Below, piece by piece: positions 51,322 to 59,860 of a DNA stretch of 64,000 bases. The notes below the pieces were generated by a model that did no database searches, was not told the origin of the DNA, and was given only the letters and a program-made list of their open reading frames with translations. A program made the translations under genes and the position numbers. The DNA is taken from NCBI RefSeq assembly GCF_032397745.1, contig NZ_CP135921.1, positions 4,514,501 to 4,578,500 of the forward strand. The letters are read 5' to 3'. The DNA comes from Bradyrhizobium prioriisuperbiae. Lineage in GTDB: Bacteria; Pseudomonadota; Alphaproteobacteria; Rhizobiales; Xanthobacteraceae. Positions within the stretch are counted from its first letter, which is position 1. The number at the start of each line of letters is the position of its first letter.

Positions 51322-53043
51322 TCACCGCACGAACGAGAACAGCATTCGTCGCAGCACGCGGGTGACGCGCACGCCGTGACGGCCGTGGTGGCGGGCATAA
51401 CGCACGTAGCGACGCGCGGCTGGGCGGGTTTCCGCGGCTTTGGGCTCGGCGCTTTCCGACGCCGCTTGCGCGGCTGGTGGCTGTGTGGCTTGCGCCGTGT
51501 CCGACGGCATCTGCCGCGAGCGCCGGCCGCGGCGATCGGTGGTGGGTTGCGCGATCGCGACCATCTGCTGCGCGCCGACGGTGTCGAAGGAGACCTTCTG
51601 TTCGTCGTTCATGGTGGCGTAGGCGTCGTCGAGCGCGGCATGGACCGTTGTCACTGCCCGCAGCATGGCCTCCAGCCGGCGGCCGATCGCGGCGAGGCGC
51701 GCCGGCGGCGTGGTCGCGGCCGCGGGCGTGCAGGAGGCCTTCAGCATCTCGGCGGCCTGTGTTGTCGCGCGCTGCAGCGCTTCGATCTTGCCGCGTTGCG
51801 CGTCCGTGGGCACGACCGATTGTGTGACCATGGCCGCCGGCCATGCGGTGACGCCATCGGGCTGCTCATCGCTGCAGTTTTGCACTGTGGCGGCCGGATC
51901 GATGGGCATCTCGCGGCGAGGCGACCGATGCCGCCGGTTGCGGCTGTCGGTCGCCTGGGCCGCTTCGGCCATTGCTTTATCGGCGGCTGTGCGCTGCGCC
52001 GTGGCGATGGCGTCGAACTGCAGCTTCTGCTCTTCACTCAGCGGACCGTAAAACGCTTCCAGCGCCGGCTGCAGGGTTTGCACCGCTGAGATCATTGCCG
52101 TGATGCGGGTCTGCATGATGGCCAGCCGCCGCGGCGCGGTCAGCACCATGTCGGTGGGGCATGCCGCCTGCAGGATCTGCGAGGCTTTTGCGGAGGCATC
52201 GGCCAGAGTGTCGAGTGCCGCGCGCTGTGCCTCGGTAGGGGAGATCGCCTGCGCGATGATGTCGACCGGCAGGCCGGCGATGCTGCGGCTGGTGTCGCCG
52301 CACAGTTGCGCCAACGAGTTCTGGTCGTCCTTGTCGATGCCTGCCGCGGAGGCCGCTTCTTCCGCGCCGCTCACATGCCGCGCCGCGCGCAGGTGGGTGG
52401 CATAGCCGGTGAGGTCGTCATAGGCGTAGGGACCGAACAGGCCGGCGTGCAGGTCGCTGGTGCCATAACTCCAGAAGGTGGGATCGCTGCTGTCGCCCCA
52501 CAACGCGGCGTTGGAGATGTCGTAGAATGCGAACGGCCAGAACACCGGGCCGACCCAGCCGTAGCCGCCGGTGTTGTGGCGCCACCAGCCATGGCCGCCG
52601 CGATGCCAGGCCACGGTCGCAAGCGCCGAAGTGACCATCGCGCGGGTGCGCGGATCGTTGAGCGCCTGGGTCGCATGCAAGGCCTGGTGAATTTGCGGCG
52701 CGTGCAGCGCACCGCGCACTGAGGCCGCACTCCAGCGCATGTGGGTGGCGCGCATGTTCAGCATCGCCGCCTGCGATCCGCTGCCGTCGGCACGCCCGGC
52801 CATCGCGGCCGGAAGCTGGGCGCCGTCTCTGCCTTTCGAGGCCTTGCGTTCCTGCATCGCCTCCATCATCCGCGTGCCGGGAAAGCCGGCGCCGCCGGCA
52901 TCGAGGCTGCCGGTATCGCCGCGCCGGTCGCGCGGCGCGGCGTCGGTGGGAGCCGGCAGCAGGCTCAGGGACAGCAACGCCATCGCGGCTGCGCATGATC
53001 GCATGGACGAGGTACCGCTTGTGGACAGTCCAATCGTCAGCAT
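51322..53043 (-). CDS. Exported Spy/CpxP-like protein with two LTXXQ-type domains
   Basis: The protein has about 573 residues. A signal-peptide-like stretch (AAAMALLSLSLLPAP) is best started at ATG 53004, though 53043 is in frame. A Trp/Gly-rich segment at about 150-200 (HRGGHGWWRHNTGGYGW) precedes two similar helical units ending in LSEEQKLQFD and MNDEQKVSFD, the LTXXQ hallmark of Spy/CpxP. Single-domain Spy proteins are ATP-independent periplasmic chaperones or metal sensors. Here there are two domains plus long basic tails (RYVRYARHHGRHGVR). A fused chaperone is likely. Confidence 0.75.
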   Translation of the reverse strand: MLTIGLSTSGTSSMRSCAAAMALLSLSLLPAPTDAAPRDRRGDTGSLDAGGAGFPGTRMMEAMQERKASKGRDGAQLPAAMAGRADGSGSQAAMLNMRATHMRWSAASVRGALHAPQIHQALHATQALNDPRTRAMVTSALATVAWHRGGHGWWRHNTGGYGWVGPVFWPFAFYDISNAALWGDSSDPTFWSYGTSDLHAGLFGPYAYDDLTGYATHLRAARHVSGAEEAASAAGIDKDDQNSLAQLCGDTSRSIAGLPVDIIAQAISPTEAQRAALDTLADASAKASQILQAACPTDMVLTAPRRLAIMQTRITAMISAVQTLQPALEAFYGPLSEEQKLQFDAIATAQRTAADKAMAEAAQATDSRNRRHRSPRREMPIDPAATVQNCSDEQPDGVTAWPAAMVTQSVVPTDAQRGKIEALQRATTQAAEMLKASCTPAAATTPPARLAAIGRRLEAMLRAVTTVHAALDDAYATMNDEQKVSFDTVGAQQMVAIAQPTTDRRGRRSRQMPSDTAQATQPPAAQAASESAEPKAAETRPAARRYVRYARHHGRHGVRVTRVLRRMLFSFVR

Positions 53044-53294
53044 GGCATCACCACCGCTTCCCCGGGCAGGTCCCCGCAATGGACCGAGGCGAAAAACACA
53101 ATTCCGCTCAGCCCAAATTGTTCCGGTGTGAGCCGCTGGGCGTGTCGTCATGGCGGGAGAGGCTGGAAAATGAGCCGGCATGGCTGTCCTGTCGGCATCA
53201 GCAAGCCTTGCATCCCGGGCGGCCGGAGGCCAACTTCCGGGTACGAAAGGCCTTTTGGGGCAATCTCATCAGGACAGCACAGGGGAGACTCAAG

Positions 53295-54425
53295 GTGGCA
53301 GACCCAACCGGATTGCAATTGCGCTCGCTGATCAAGAAGAGCGGCGAACTGGAAATCTCGCTCAAACGCATCGCGATTCCCGAGCCCGGCGCCGACGAGG
53401 TGGTGGTGCGGGTCGAGGGCACGCCGATCAATCCGTCGGACCTCGGGCTTTTGACCGGCCCGGCTGATCCCGCGTCGTTCAAGTCCACCGGCAGCGGCGA
53501 CGACGTGGTGGTCACGGCAAAAGTGCCGGAAGCGGCGCTGGCCGGGTTGGCCGCACGTCTCGATGAGTCCATGCCGGTGGGCAATGAAGGCGCGGGCGTG
53601 GTGATCAAGGCCGGTTCGTCGGCCGCGGCGCAGGCGCTGAACGGCAAGATGGTGGCCATGATCGGCGGCGCGATGTATGCGCAATACCGCGTCCTTAAGG
53701 TGGCCGAATGCCTGCCGCTGCCGGACGGCGCTACGGCGGCCGACGGCGCCTCCTGCTTCGTCAATCCGCTGACGTCGCTGGGCATGACCGAGACCATGCG
53801 CAGGGAAGGCCACAAGGCCTTGGTGCATACCGCGGCGGCCTCCAACCTCGGCCAGATGCTGAACAGGATCTGCCTCAAGGATGGCATCGGCCTGGTCAAC
53901 ATCGTGCGCAGCGCCGAGCAGGCGAAAATCCTGCGCGATATCGGCGCCAAACACGTGGTCGATTCCACCGCGCCCAGCTTCATGAACGATCTCACTGCCG
54001 CACTGGTCGAGACCGGTGCGACCATCGCCTTCGACGCCATCGGCGGCGGCAAGCTGGCGGGGCAGATTCTCAATGCCATGGAAGCGGCCATCAACAAGAC
54101 CGCCAGCACTTACAGCCGCTACGGCTCCAACGTGCACAAGCAGGTCTATATCTATGGCGGCCTGGATGTACGCCCGACCGAACTGAGCCGCGGCTTCGGC
54201 ATGGCCTGGGGCATCGGCGGCTGGCTGCTGTTTCCGTTCCTGCAGAAGGTCGGCCCCGAGACCGGGCACAAGCTGCGCCAGCGCGTGGTCGCCGAACTCA
54301 AGACCACCTTCGCCTCGCACTACACCAAGGTGGTGTCGCTGCAGGAGGCGCTGCAGCTCGACAACCTCGCCGCCTACAACAAGCGTGCCACGGGCGAGAA
54401 ATTCCTGATCAATCCGAACAAGTGA
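53295..54425 (+). CDS. Zinc-binding-dehydrogenase (MDR) superfamily oxidoreductase
   Basis: This 376-residue cytoplasmic protein has the GroES-like N-half (DEVVVRVEGTPINPSDLGLL) and a Rossmann half with HTAAASNLGQMLNRICLKDG in place of a classic GxGxxG. It resembles quinone-oxidoreductase/enoyl-reductase-like MDR proteins without obvious structural zinc Cys. The start is GTG 53295, after AGGGGAG. Probably NAD(P)H-dependent; substrate unknown. Confidence 0.82.
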   Translation: MADPTGLQLRSLIKKSGELEISLKRIAIPEPGADEVVVRVEGTPINPSDLGLLTGPADPASFKSTGSGDDVVVTAKVPEAALAGLAARLDESMPVGNEGAGVVIKAGSSAAAQALNGKMVAMIGGAMYAQYRVLKVAECLPLPDGATAADGASCFVNPLTSLGMTETMRREGHKALVHTAAASNLGQMLNRICLKDGIGLVNIVRSAEQAKILRDIGAKHVVDSTAPSFMNDLTAALVETGATIAFDAIGGGKLAGQILNAMEAAINKTASTYSRYGSNVHKQVYIYGGLDVRPTELSRGFGMAWGIGGWLLFPFLQKVGPETGHKLRQRVVAELKTTFASHYTKVVSLQEALQLDNLAAYNKRATGEKFLINPNK

Positions 54426-54564
54426 ACGGTTGCGCGCGAGCGGTTTCAACCAGGTAAGTGGTTTCGCCTCAGTAACTGGTCTGGCGCCGATGTGATCGCG
54501 CTTGCGCTGGCGTGGTGCATCGGTTCAGGTCATGACGGGCGATATTTTCCTTGAGGGACCGATC

Positions 54565-55023
54565 ATGATGAAATTTACAACCGCTCTCTTTTCCGTGCTC
54601 GTTCTCGCCGCCATGGTGGGGTCTACTGCGCATGCGGCAGACCCGGCCCAGTTGGAGGCCAACACGAAAGCCGTGCTCGAGTTCTACGAGAAGGGTTTGA
54701 ACCAGAAGGATTTCGAGGCCGCGTCGAAATATTTTGGTCCGAAATACGTCCAGCACAATCCGACCGCGCCCGACGGTATCGAGGGCTTCAAGACATTTCT
54801 TGAATTTCTGCGCAGCAAATTCCCGAACTCGCGCAGCGAGATCAAGCGCGTGTTTGCGGAGGGCGACTATGTGATCCTGCACGTCCATGCGGTGCGCGAG
54901 CCAGGTACGCGCGGATCGGCGATCGTCGATATCTTCCGGCTGCAGCAGGGCAAGATCGTCGAGCATTGGGACGTGCGCCAGGATGTGCCGGAGCAAGCCG
55001 CCAACACCAACACGATGTTCTGA
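54565..55023 (+). CDS. Exported SnoaL-like protein
   Basis: The protein has 152 residues. A signal peptide (TALFSVLVLAAMVGSTAHA) leads to a SnoaL/NTF2-like domain: VLEFYEKGLNQKDFEAASKY, then YVQHNPTAPDGIEGFKTFLE, and VDIFRLQQGKIVEHWDVRQD at the end. This is the SnoaL-like polyketide-cyclase pattern found in many exported proteins of unknown role. AGGGA sits 6 bases before the ATG. Confidence 0.83.
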   Translation: MMKFTTALFSVLVLAAMVGSTAHAADPAQLEANTKAVLEFYEKGLNQKDFEAASKYFGPKYVQHNPTAPDGIEGFKTFLEFLRSKFPNSRSEIKRVFAEGDYVILHVHAVREPGTRGSAIVDIFRLQQGKIVEHWDVRQDVPEQAANTNTMF

Positions 55024-55109
55024 GAATCAAGACCTGGGTTCAGGCCCTTGAGATCAGCCTGCTGGCATCCGCTTCACTCAGCGTATGCCAGAATACTCAC
55101 GATGGTGCC

Positions 55110-55451
55110 TCACGCGTCGCCGCCGGTGTTGCCATGACTGTGCCGCAGCTTCAGGATCTGCACCGACTTCGGCAATTCGATCAGGAATTCGGCATCCCGC
55201 TCGAGGTGGTGGATCCTGGTCGGATCGCCGCCGGTGAAGCGGCTCATCGCCGGAATGCTCTCCCAATACGAGATGGTGACGAACTCGGTCTCGCCGTCGC
55301 GATCCTCGCGCAGGTGCTGCACGCCCATCGCTTTCGCGATCAGCGGCTTGATGCCGACCTCATAGAGATAGGCCTCATAGGTGTCGGCCATCGCGGCCGT
55401 GGTGCGGCCGCGCCAGATCCGCGCGATGGCCGGCTTGATTGCTTGCGGCAT
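55110..55451 (-). CDS. ABM-type dimeric alpha/beta barrel protein
   Basis: This 113-residue protein resembles antibiotic-biosynthesis-monooxygenase-like proteins: IARIWRGRTTAAMADTYEAY, then FVTISYWESIPAMSRFTGGD, with a His-rich C-terminal end (HHLERDAEFLIEL). They are small dimers that may oxidise phenolics without cofactor or only bind ligands. AAGGA precedes the ATG at 55451; a longer frame to 55511 lacks one. Confidence 0.7.
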   Translation of the reverse strand: MPQAIKPAIARIWRGRTTAAMADTYEAYLYEVGIKPLIAKAMGVQHLREDRDGETEFVTISYWESIPAMSRFTGGDPTRIHHLERDAEFLIELPKSVQILKLRHSHGNTGGDA

Positions 55452-55520
55452 GTTGGTCCTTCTGGTTGTCAGGCCCTGTCGCGCTAACGGCCAAGACTGC
55501 AGCGGGTTCACGCGCGGCTA

Positions 55521-55934
55521 TCACGCCGAGCGCAGCACCGCGGTGACGCCGTTGGCGAGCAGCCGTTCGTCATGTTTCTTCCAGGCCAGTGCGCGGCGCT
55601 CCGGGGTCAGCAATCCGCGCTGCTCGGCCAGGATCATCCAGGCGAAGCCCCACCAGTCGGAGACCATGTCCTCATAGTCGCCGATGTCGTAGCCGTGCTT
55701 GAGCGCGAACACGTAGGCTTTTTTCGCCGTCAGCTTGTCCAGCCACTTGTGATCCCGCTCCGAGATATCGTCGTCATCGAAGTCGTCCAGGGTGTAGCCC
55801 CAGATGGTCTGGCAGACCCGGTTGAACTCGCGGTCGATATCCTCGTCCACGCCCCACAGGTGCAGTCGCTCCAGTTCCTCGCAGTAGAGGCTGATGTGCT
55901 TCAGACATACTACATTTTGTTTTAGTGCGCCCAT
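55521..55934 (-). CDS. Acidic hypothetical protein
   Basis: This 137-residue protein is rich in Asp, Trp and Tyr: YTLDDFDDDDISERDHKWLD, then VFALKHGYDIGDYEDMVSDW and FAWMILAEQRGLLTPERR. The start is plausible; no signal peptide or transmembrane helix is present, so it is probably cytoplasmic. No family recognised. It faces a divergent small coiled-coil gene. Confidence 0.65.
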   Translation of the reverse strand: MGALKQNVVCLKHISLYCEELERLHLWGVDEDIDREFNRVCQTIWGYTLDDFDDDDISERDHKWLDKLTAKKAYVFALKHGYDIGDYEDMVSDWWGFAWMILAEQRGLLTPERRALAWKKHDERLLANGVTAVLRSA

Positions 55935-56060
55935 GTTTCCACCTATGGTGTGAATCAGTGTGGGTTCATCCTACATAAAACTTGCCAATGTTCTATCTTT
56001 GTTCTTAAATCGAGCCATCTTTTTTTGGTTGTGGTGAACAGGCGAACATTGCGAGGCCAT

Positions 56061-56345
56061 ATGGAGTTCGGCAGCACACCCGGCACTAAATCTGGCGGTC
56101 AATCCGTCTCGATCGCCTCGTCGGCGCCGGTTACCGAGCGCCAGATCTCGTCCAAGCGGCGCGACATCGCCCGCCTGCGCGACGACATCCGCCTGCAGCA
56201 GGCGGAGATGCAGGCCCTGATCGCCAACGACATCGACTGCACTGCTGCTGCCACGCGCCTGCTGGAGATGCGGCTGCGATTGGCGCGGCTGATCGGCGAG
56301 CGTGACGCCATGATGGCGGCGTTCCTGGCGGCGTCGAAGGTGTGA
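56061..56345 (+). CDS. Small coiled-coil protein
   Basis: This 94-residue protein has a coiled-coil helix, roughly residues 25-88 (RQISSKRRDIARLRDDIRLQ, then LLEMRLRLARLIGERDAM). No known domain. GAGG lies before the ATG at 56061. It is probably an adaptor or structural protein. Confidence 0.55.
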   Translation: MEFGSTPGTKSGGQSVSIASSAPVTERQISSKRRDIARLRDDIRLQQAEMQALIANDIDCTAAATRLLEMRLRLARLIGERDAMMAAFLAASKV

Positions 56346-56443
56346 CATCAATCACTGGCAATCGCAGCCATAGACATCATATCAGCTGAAAGTCGCACCA
56401 CCCGGCTGCGCGGCTTCACATCCATTCCTCAGGAATCCTGACC

Positions 56444-56938
56444 ATGTCCTTGTCCATGTACGACCTCTCGATTCCCGCGCTACAGCGCGGTCTCGGCGTC
56501 CTGTCGCGTTATCTCGACAAAGCGGCGGCCAATGCCACCGAGCGCGGCTTCGAACCCTCCGTCCTGGTCAATGCGCGGCTCGCGCCGGACATGCTGCCGC
56601 TGGCGGGGCAAATACAGCGGGCCAGCGACACCTCCAAGGGCGGCATCTCGCGGCTGACCGGGGTTGCGGCGCCGAGCTTTCCCGACACCGAGACCACGAT
56701 CGACGAACTGAAGGAGCGGGTCGCCAAGACGGTGGCCTTCCTGCAGACCGTGACGCCGCAGCAGTTCGACGGCAGCGCGGAGCGGATGATCGAGTCGCGC
56801 GCCATCGGCACCATGCCCGGCGCGACCCATCTGTTGGCATTCGTGCTGCCGAACTTCTATTTCCATGTCGCCAGCGCCCACGCCATCCTGCGGCACAACG
56901 GCGTTCCCGTCGGCAAGAAGGATTTTCTCGGCGGCTAG
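56444..56938 (+). CDS. DUF1993-family protein
   Basis: This 164-residue cytoplasmic protein begins MYDLSIPALQRGLGVLSRYL and carries NARLAPDMLPLAGQIQRASD and ATHLLAFVLPNFYFHVASAH, the DUF1993 pattern. It probably adopts a DinB-like four-helix bundle. The TAG stop is shared with a dispersed repeat. Function unknown. Confidence 0.85.
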   Translation: MSLSMYDLSIPALQRGLGVLSRYLDKAAANATERGFEPSVLVNARLAPDMLPLAGQIQRASDTSKGGISRLTGVAAPSFPDTETTIDELKERVAKTVAFLQTVTPQQFDGSAERMIESRAIGTMPGATHLLAFVLPNFYFHVASAHAILRHNGVPVGKKDFLGG

Positions 56939-57015
56939 AGCGTTTTCCGGCGAAGTGGACACCGGTTCGCTCGCGACAAACGCGAAGCGTTTGCGCGGGA
57001 AAAACGCGTCAAAAT
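56937..57015. repeat. Dispersed repeat, medium form, copy 4
   Basis: It starts AGAGCGTTTTCCGGCGAAG at the DUF1993 gene's TAG stop and ends AAAAACGCGTCAAAATAAA. An extra stem-like insert, AAACGCGAAGCGTTT, lies in the middle. It fills the whole gap to the convergent acyltransferase gene, whose stop is at 57021. Confidence 0.82.
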
Positions 57016-57020
57016 AAAAA

Positions 57021-58148
57021 TCAGGCTGCGGGCGCTGCGTTCGCCGGCAGCGTGGCCGGCGGCTTCGGGTTCATCCCCATCAGGAAACGCATCGGCGGCC
57101 ACGGCCGGATCAGCCAGTGATAGGCGGCGAGCGAGATCGCGGTGGAGCAAAGCGACATCACCGCGATCTTGACCCAGACCGGCACCGCCAGTGGCAGCAC
57201 CACCGTGCCGATCAGGAGCAGCGGTGCGTGGTGCACGATGAACACCGGCAACAGCGCTTCATTGAGATAGCCGACCAGCGGCGTATCCTGCGGTTGCAGG
57301 CGGGCGAAGCCGCCGAGGCCCGCGCCGACCGCGCTCCATCCCAGCACTCCGACGAACACCCGGCCGAGGGCGGACTCGCCCACCCACATCATGCCGGCGA
57401 AGGCGACGAGCATCAGCAGCGCGAGGCGAGGGGCCTCCAAACGCAGCCGCGTCTCGAAGCCGGGCCAGACCGCGATGCCGGCGCCGATCGCGAAGCACAG
57501 CGCGAAGTACGAGAAATTCGCCCAGTCATGGATCAGGTTCGGCATGTACGGCCAGAAGCCGTTGAACGCCACCAGCAGCGCCGCCATCGGCAGCGCCGGA
57601 AGGTACACCATCCAGGCCGGCGGCACCTCGCGCTGCGGCGTCCGCTTCGTCAGCCGCATCAACAGCGGCAGCATCAGCACCGAAATCAGGAACAAATAGG
57701 CGAGGAAATAGAGGTGCGACCAGGTCAGCAGCTTCAGGAATTTCAGATTCTGCGGGAAGAACTCGAAGAAGCTATCCTGCAGCGGCGCCACCAGCCGCAG
57801 GCCGTTCAAGCCGAGATCGCGGCCGTGGCTGAGTTCGATGTATTTGATGATCGATCCAGAGGTGATGATGCCCACGGTCAGCGGCACCAGCAGGCGTGTC
57901 GCCCGCTCCGTGACAAAGCGCAGCGGTCCGCGGCTGCGCAGCGATTTCAGCGAGGCCCAGCCCGCCAGCACGAACCATGTCGTCATCAGAGTGGGGCGCA
58001 GGAATTCGTAGATCGCCGAGGCGATCATCGATGGCTCCGCACTCTTGAGATGATAGCGCGGCTCGACTGCGAAAATCAGCAGCGCGTGGGCGACGATCAC
58101 GCCGCCGCACAATAGAATACGCAACACGTCGATATCGGTCCGCCGCAT
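57021..58148 (-). CDS. Acyltransferase 3 (OafA/OpgC-like) membrane protein
   Basis: This 375-residue inner-membrane protein has about ten helices. It opens with RRTDIDVLRILLCGGVIVAH, the acyltransferase-3 start with the catalytic-type Asp/Arg region and His in VIVAHALL. RPTLMTTWFVLAGWASLKSL is another family region. Members move acyl groups to periplasmic glucans, lipopolysaccharide or other sugars. It faces the convergent DUF1993 gene across a repeat. Confidence 0.85.
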   Translation of the reverse strand: MRRTDIDVLRILLCGGVIVAHALLIFAVEPRYHLKSAEPSMIASAIYEFLRPTLMTTWFVLAGWASLKSLRSRGPLRFVTERATRLLVPLTVGIITSGSIIKYIELSHGRDLGLNGLRLVAPLQDSFFEFFPQNLKFLKLLTWSHLYFLAYLFLISVLMLPLLMRLTKRTPQREVPPAWMVYLPALPMAALLVAFNGFWPYMPNLIHDWANFSYFALCFAIGAGIAVWPGFETRLRLEAPRLALLMLVAFAGMMWVGESALGRVFVGVLGWSAVGAGLGGFARLQPQDTPLVGYLNEALLPVFIVHHAPLLLIGTVVLPLAVPVWVKIAVMSLCSTAISLAAYHWLIRPWPPMRFLMGMNPKPPATLPANAAPAA

Positions 58149-58504
58149 GTGTCCCTGTCCCCGGGGTCATTCGGATTGTCGTTGCTGATGGGGAAGCGGC
58201 GCCAGACGCCTCGCATCGCGCGGTCGTTTAAGATGGCCTTTGTGGCGAGCGTTGGGCTGCCTGCCGTGCATTCAGCATTGCACGGAGATGAACCGGGCGA
58301 TGCCAGACATATGTCTTATGTCTTAATTCGTGCGCTTGGCCAGCGACGGCGAGTGCACAGGGTCAGCGGCCTTGAGCGCGGGCGCCAAAGTTATAAAATA
58401 AGGACATTGATTCGATGCGGCGGCGGCCGCCCGCAGACAAGCGGCTTTTTTTGGCGCTTCATTTGATAAGCGCCTCTGTTTGATAAGGCGGTATTGCAAG
58501 CGAT
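58149..58504. other. Intergenic, no gene seen
   Basis: This is the divergent space between the acyltransferase and Nudix genes. It contains a 12-bp palindrome, AGACATATGTCT, at 58305-58316 and otherwise only promoters by inference. No supported coding frame. Confidence 0.4.
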
Positions 58505-58888
58505 ATGGCGAAGTCCTCGAAACTCGTGGTCGCGAAACGTGGTCAGGTGCTGCTGGTTCGCCGCAGGCGTGACCGTCTCTGGATGTTTCCGGGCGGACGC
58601 AAGCGTGGCCGCGAGAGCGAGAAGGACTGCCTGCGCCGGGAAATCAAGGAAGAGCTGCCCAAGCTCAAGCTTGGACGGTTGCGGCTCTGGAAGGAAGTCA
58701 AAGCCCGCAATCGCCTGTCGGGCCGCAAGATGAGCGATGCGATCTTTCTGACCAGCAAGGCGTCCGGCCACCTGACCATCGGCGACAAGCGGGAGATCGA
58801 CAAAGCCACCTGGCGCAAGCCGCGTGGAATCCGGCTGACGCCGACGTCGCGCTACATCCGCGACAAGCTGTTTCCGAAACGGGGCTGA
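58505..58888 (+). CDS. Nudix hydrolase
   Basis: This 127-residue protein has the Nudix box GGRKRGRESEKDCLRREIKE followed by ELP, fitting G-x5-E-x7-REU-x-EE. It hydrolyses a nucleoside diphosphate linked to some group X with Mg2+. Very basic overall (KLVVAKRGQVLLVRRRRDR). The substrate is not clear; it may be a general sanitising enzyme. Confidence 0.85.
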   Translation: MAKSSKLVVAKRGQVLLVRRRRDRLWMFPGGRKRGRESEKDCLRREIKEELPKLKLGRLRLWKEVKARNRLSGRKMSDAIFLTSKASGHLTIGDKREIDKATWRKPRGIRLTPTSRYIRDKLFPKRG

Positions 58889-58925
58889 AACCGGATCGCC
58901 GCGATGATCTCGGATCAGCGGCTTT

Positions 58926-59090
58926 TCATTTCTTGGGCGCGATGGACGGGGATTTGCCGCCGTCGTTCTTGCCGGCGGCCGATGACTCGGCGGCAGCCTT
59001 GAGCACCGGCGGCTTGTCCGCCGGGACCAGCTCCTTATCCAGGTCCCAAATCTCCTCCGCGGTTGGCAGAGCCTTGCTGGTCCTCGACAC
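58926..59090 (-). CDS. Small hypothetical protein (54 residues)
   Basis: The minus strand reads SRTSKALPTAEEIWDLDKEL, then VPADKPPVLKAAAESSA and a Lys/Pro-rich tail ending APKK. AAAAAGGAG lies 6 bases before the GTG at 59090; an ATG at 59096 is directly next to it and too close. Codons are regular and the product is acidic-helical then Ala/Lys-rich. No known family. Confidence 0.6.
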   Translation of the reverse strand: MSRTSKALPTAEEIWDLDKELVPADKPPVLKAAAESSAAGKNDGGKSPSIAPKK

Positions 59091-59225
59091 GGTCATCTCC
59101 TTTTTGCTTCACCAAACGAGATCACGACACGGAAGCAAACCGAAGTTCTCTTAAGATTCCTGCTTTTGTGGGGTCTCAGCAAGGCACAAGGGTCTTTGGT
59201 TTCCGTTTTGTTCTTGCTCGATTCA

Positions 59226-59255
59226 GCAAAAAGCCCGGCATTGCACCGGGCTTCT
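59226..59255 (-). terminator. Rho-independent terminator after the 59265 gene
   Basis: On the minus strand GCCCGG and CCGGGC pair around a 7-base loop and are followed by TTTTTG. It begins about 10 bases after the stop of the 59265-59462 gene. The plus-strand reading also has a short pyrimidine run, so it may work both ways. Confidence 0.7.
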
Positions 59256-59264
59256 TGAATTTGT

Positions 59265-59462
59265 TCAGTGCGCGAGATGTTCTTCGGCAGCGGGAAGCAG
59301 CGTGTAGATCACATCGCCGACATTGATGGGCGTGCCCTTGATCAGGCCGGCCTGTTCGAGGCGCTCATAGCGGGCGCGGTTAATGGTCCCGGCGGTGTAC
59401 TTCTTGCCATCGGTACGCTTCATCGACTGCAACAACTTCAACGCATCGTCCTCGAGTTTCAT
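59265..59462 (-). CDS. Small hypothetical protein, winged-helix-like
   Basis: The protein has 65 residues from the ATG at 59462 (GGGGAATTGGA before it). KLLQSMKRTDGKKYTAG, then NRARYERLEQAGLIKGT and DVIYTLLPAAEEHL, follow a helix-strand order like a minimal winged helix, but similarity is weak. A clear terminator follows. Function unknown. Confidence 0.6.
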   Translation of the reverse strand: MKLEDDALKLLQSMKRTDGKKYTAGTINRARYERLEQAGLIKGTPINVGDVIYTLLPAAEEHLAH

Positions 59463-59515
59463 TCCAATTCCCCATTGGCAATCACTCACATCCACAAAGG
59501 CTAGGGCCGACGTGG

Positions 59516-59860
59516 TTAACGAGTGATTAACGCGTCATAAATGCGTCGCGAGTCGCCGGCAAGCCGGAATTTTGGGGAAGATGTCCGCTCTCGTGGTCCG
59601 AGGTGTGGCGCCGCTTCGCTTGGTTGCGGCTCGAAATTTTGAGTCGCCGATGTCAGTGAGTTGAATTGATCGCCGGACGCCGGAAGATAGGAAATGCTGT
59701 CGATCGGTTTGACGATCACCGCCGCCTTGCGGCGAGAGTTTGTCGTCGACGCGATGGCGCTGGGTGAAGGTGTTCTGGTCGGAGGCGTGCGAGGCCGGTC
59801 AACGGCCGGGCAGAGGATCACGGTGCCGGACACCGCTGAGGTGGTCACACGGATCGTCAC
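59516..59860 (-). CDS. Hypothetical protein, coupled to upstream gene
   Basis: A GTG at 59860 overlaps the upstream gene's TGA as GTGA. The 114-residue frame has codon third positions rich in G/C over much of its length. It reads TIRVTTSAVSGTVILCPAVD first and KPIDSISYLPASGDQFNSL later. No ribosome binding site stands out and no family was recognised. A plus-strand alternative frame covers part of it. Confidence 0.3.
   Translation of the reverse strand: MTIRVTTSAVSGTVILCPAVDRPRTPPTRTPSPSAIASTTNSRRKAAVIVKPIDSISYLPASGDQFNSLTSATQNFEPQPSEAAPHLGPRERTSSPKFRLAGDSRRIYDALITR

Noticed and set aside
53148..54449. Long minus-strand frame opposite the MDR dehydrogenase
   Set aside because: No ribosome binding site and no domain; the plus-strand gene has family motifs and a good start.
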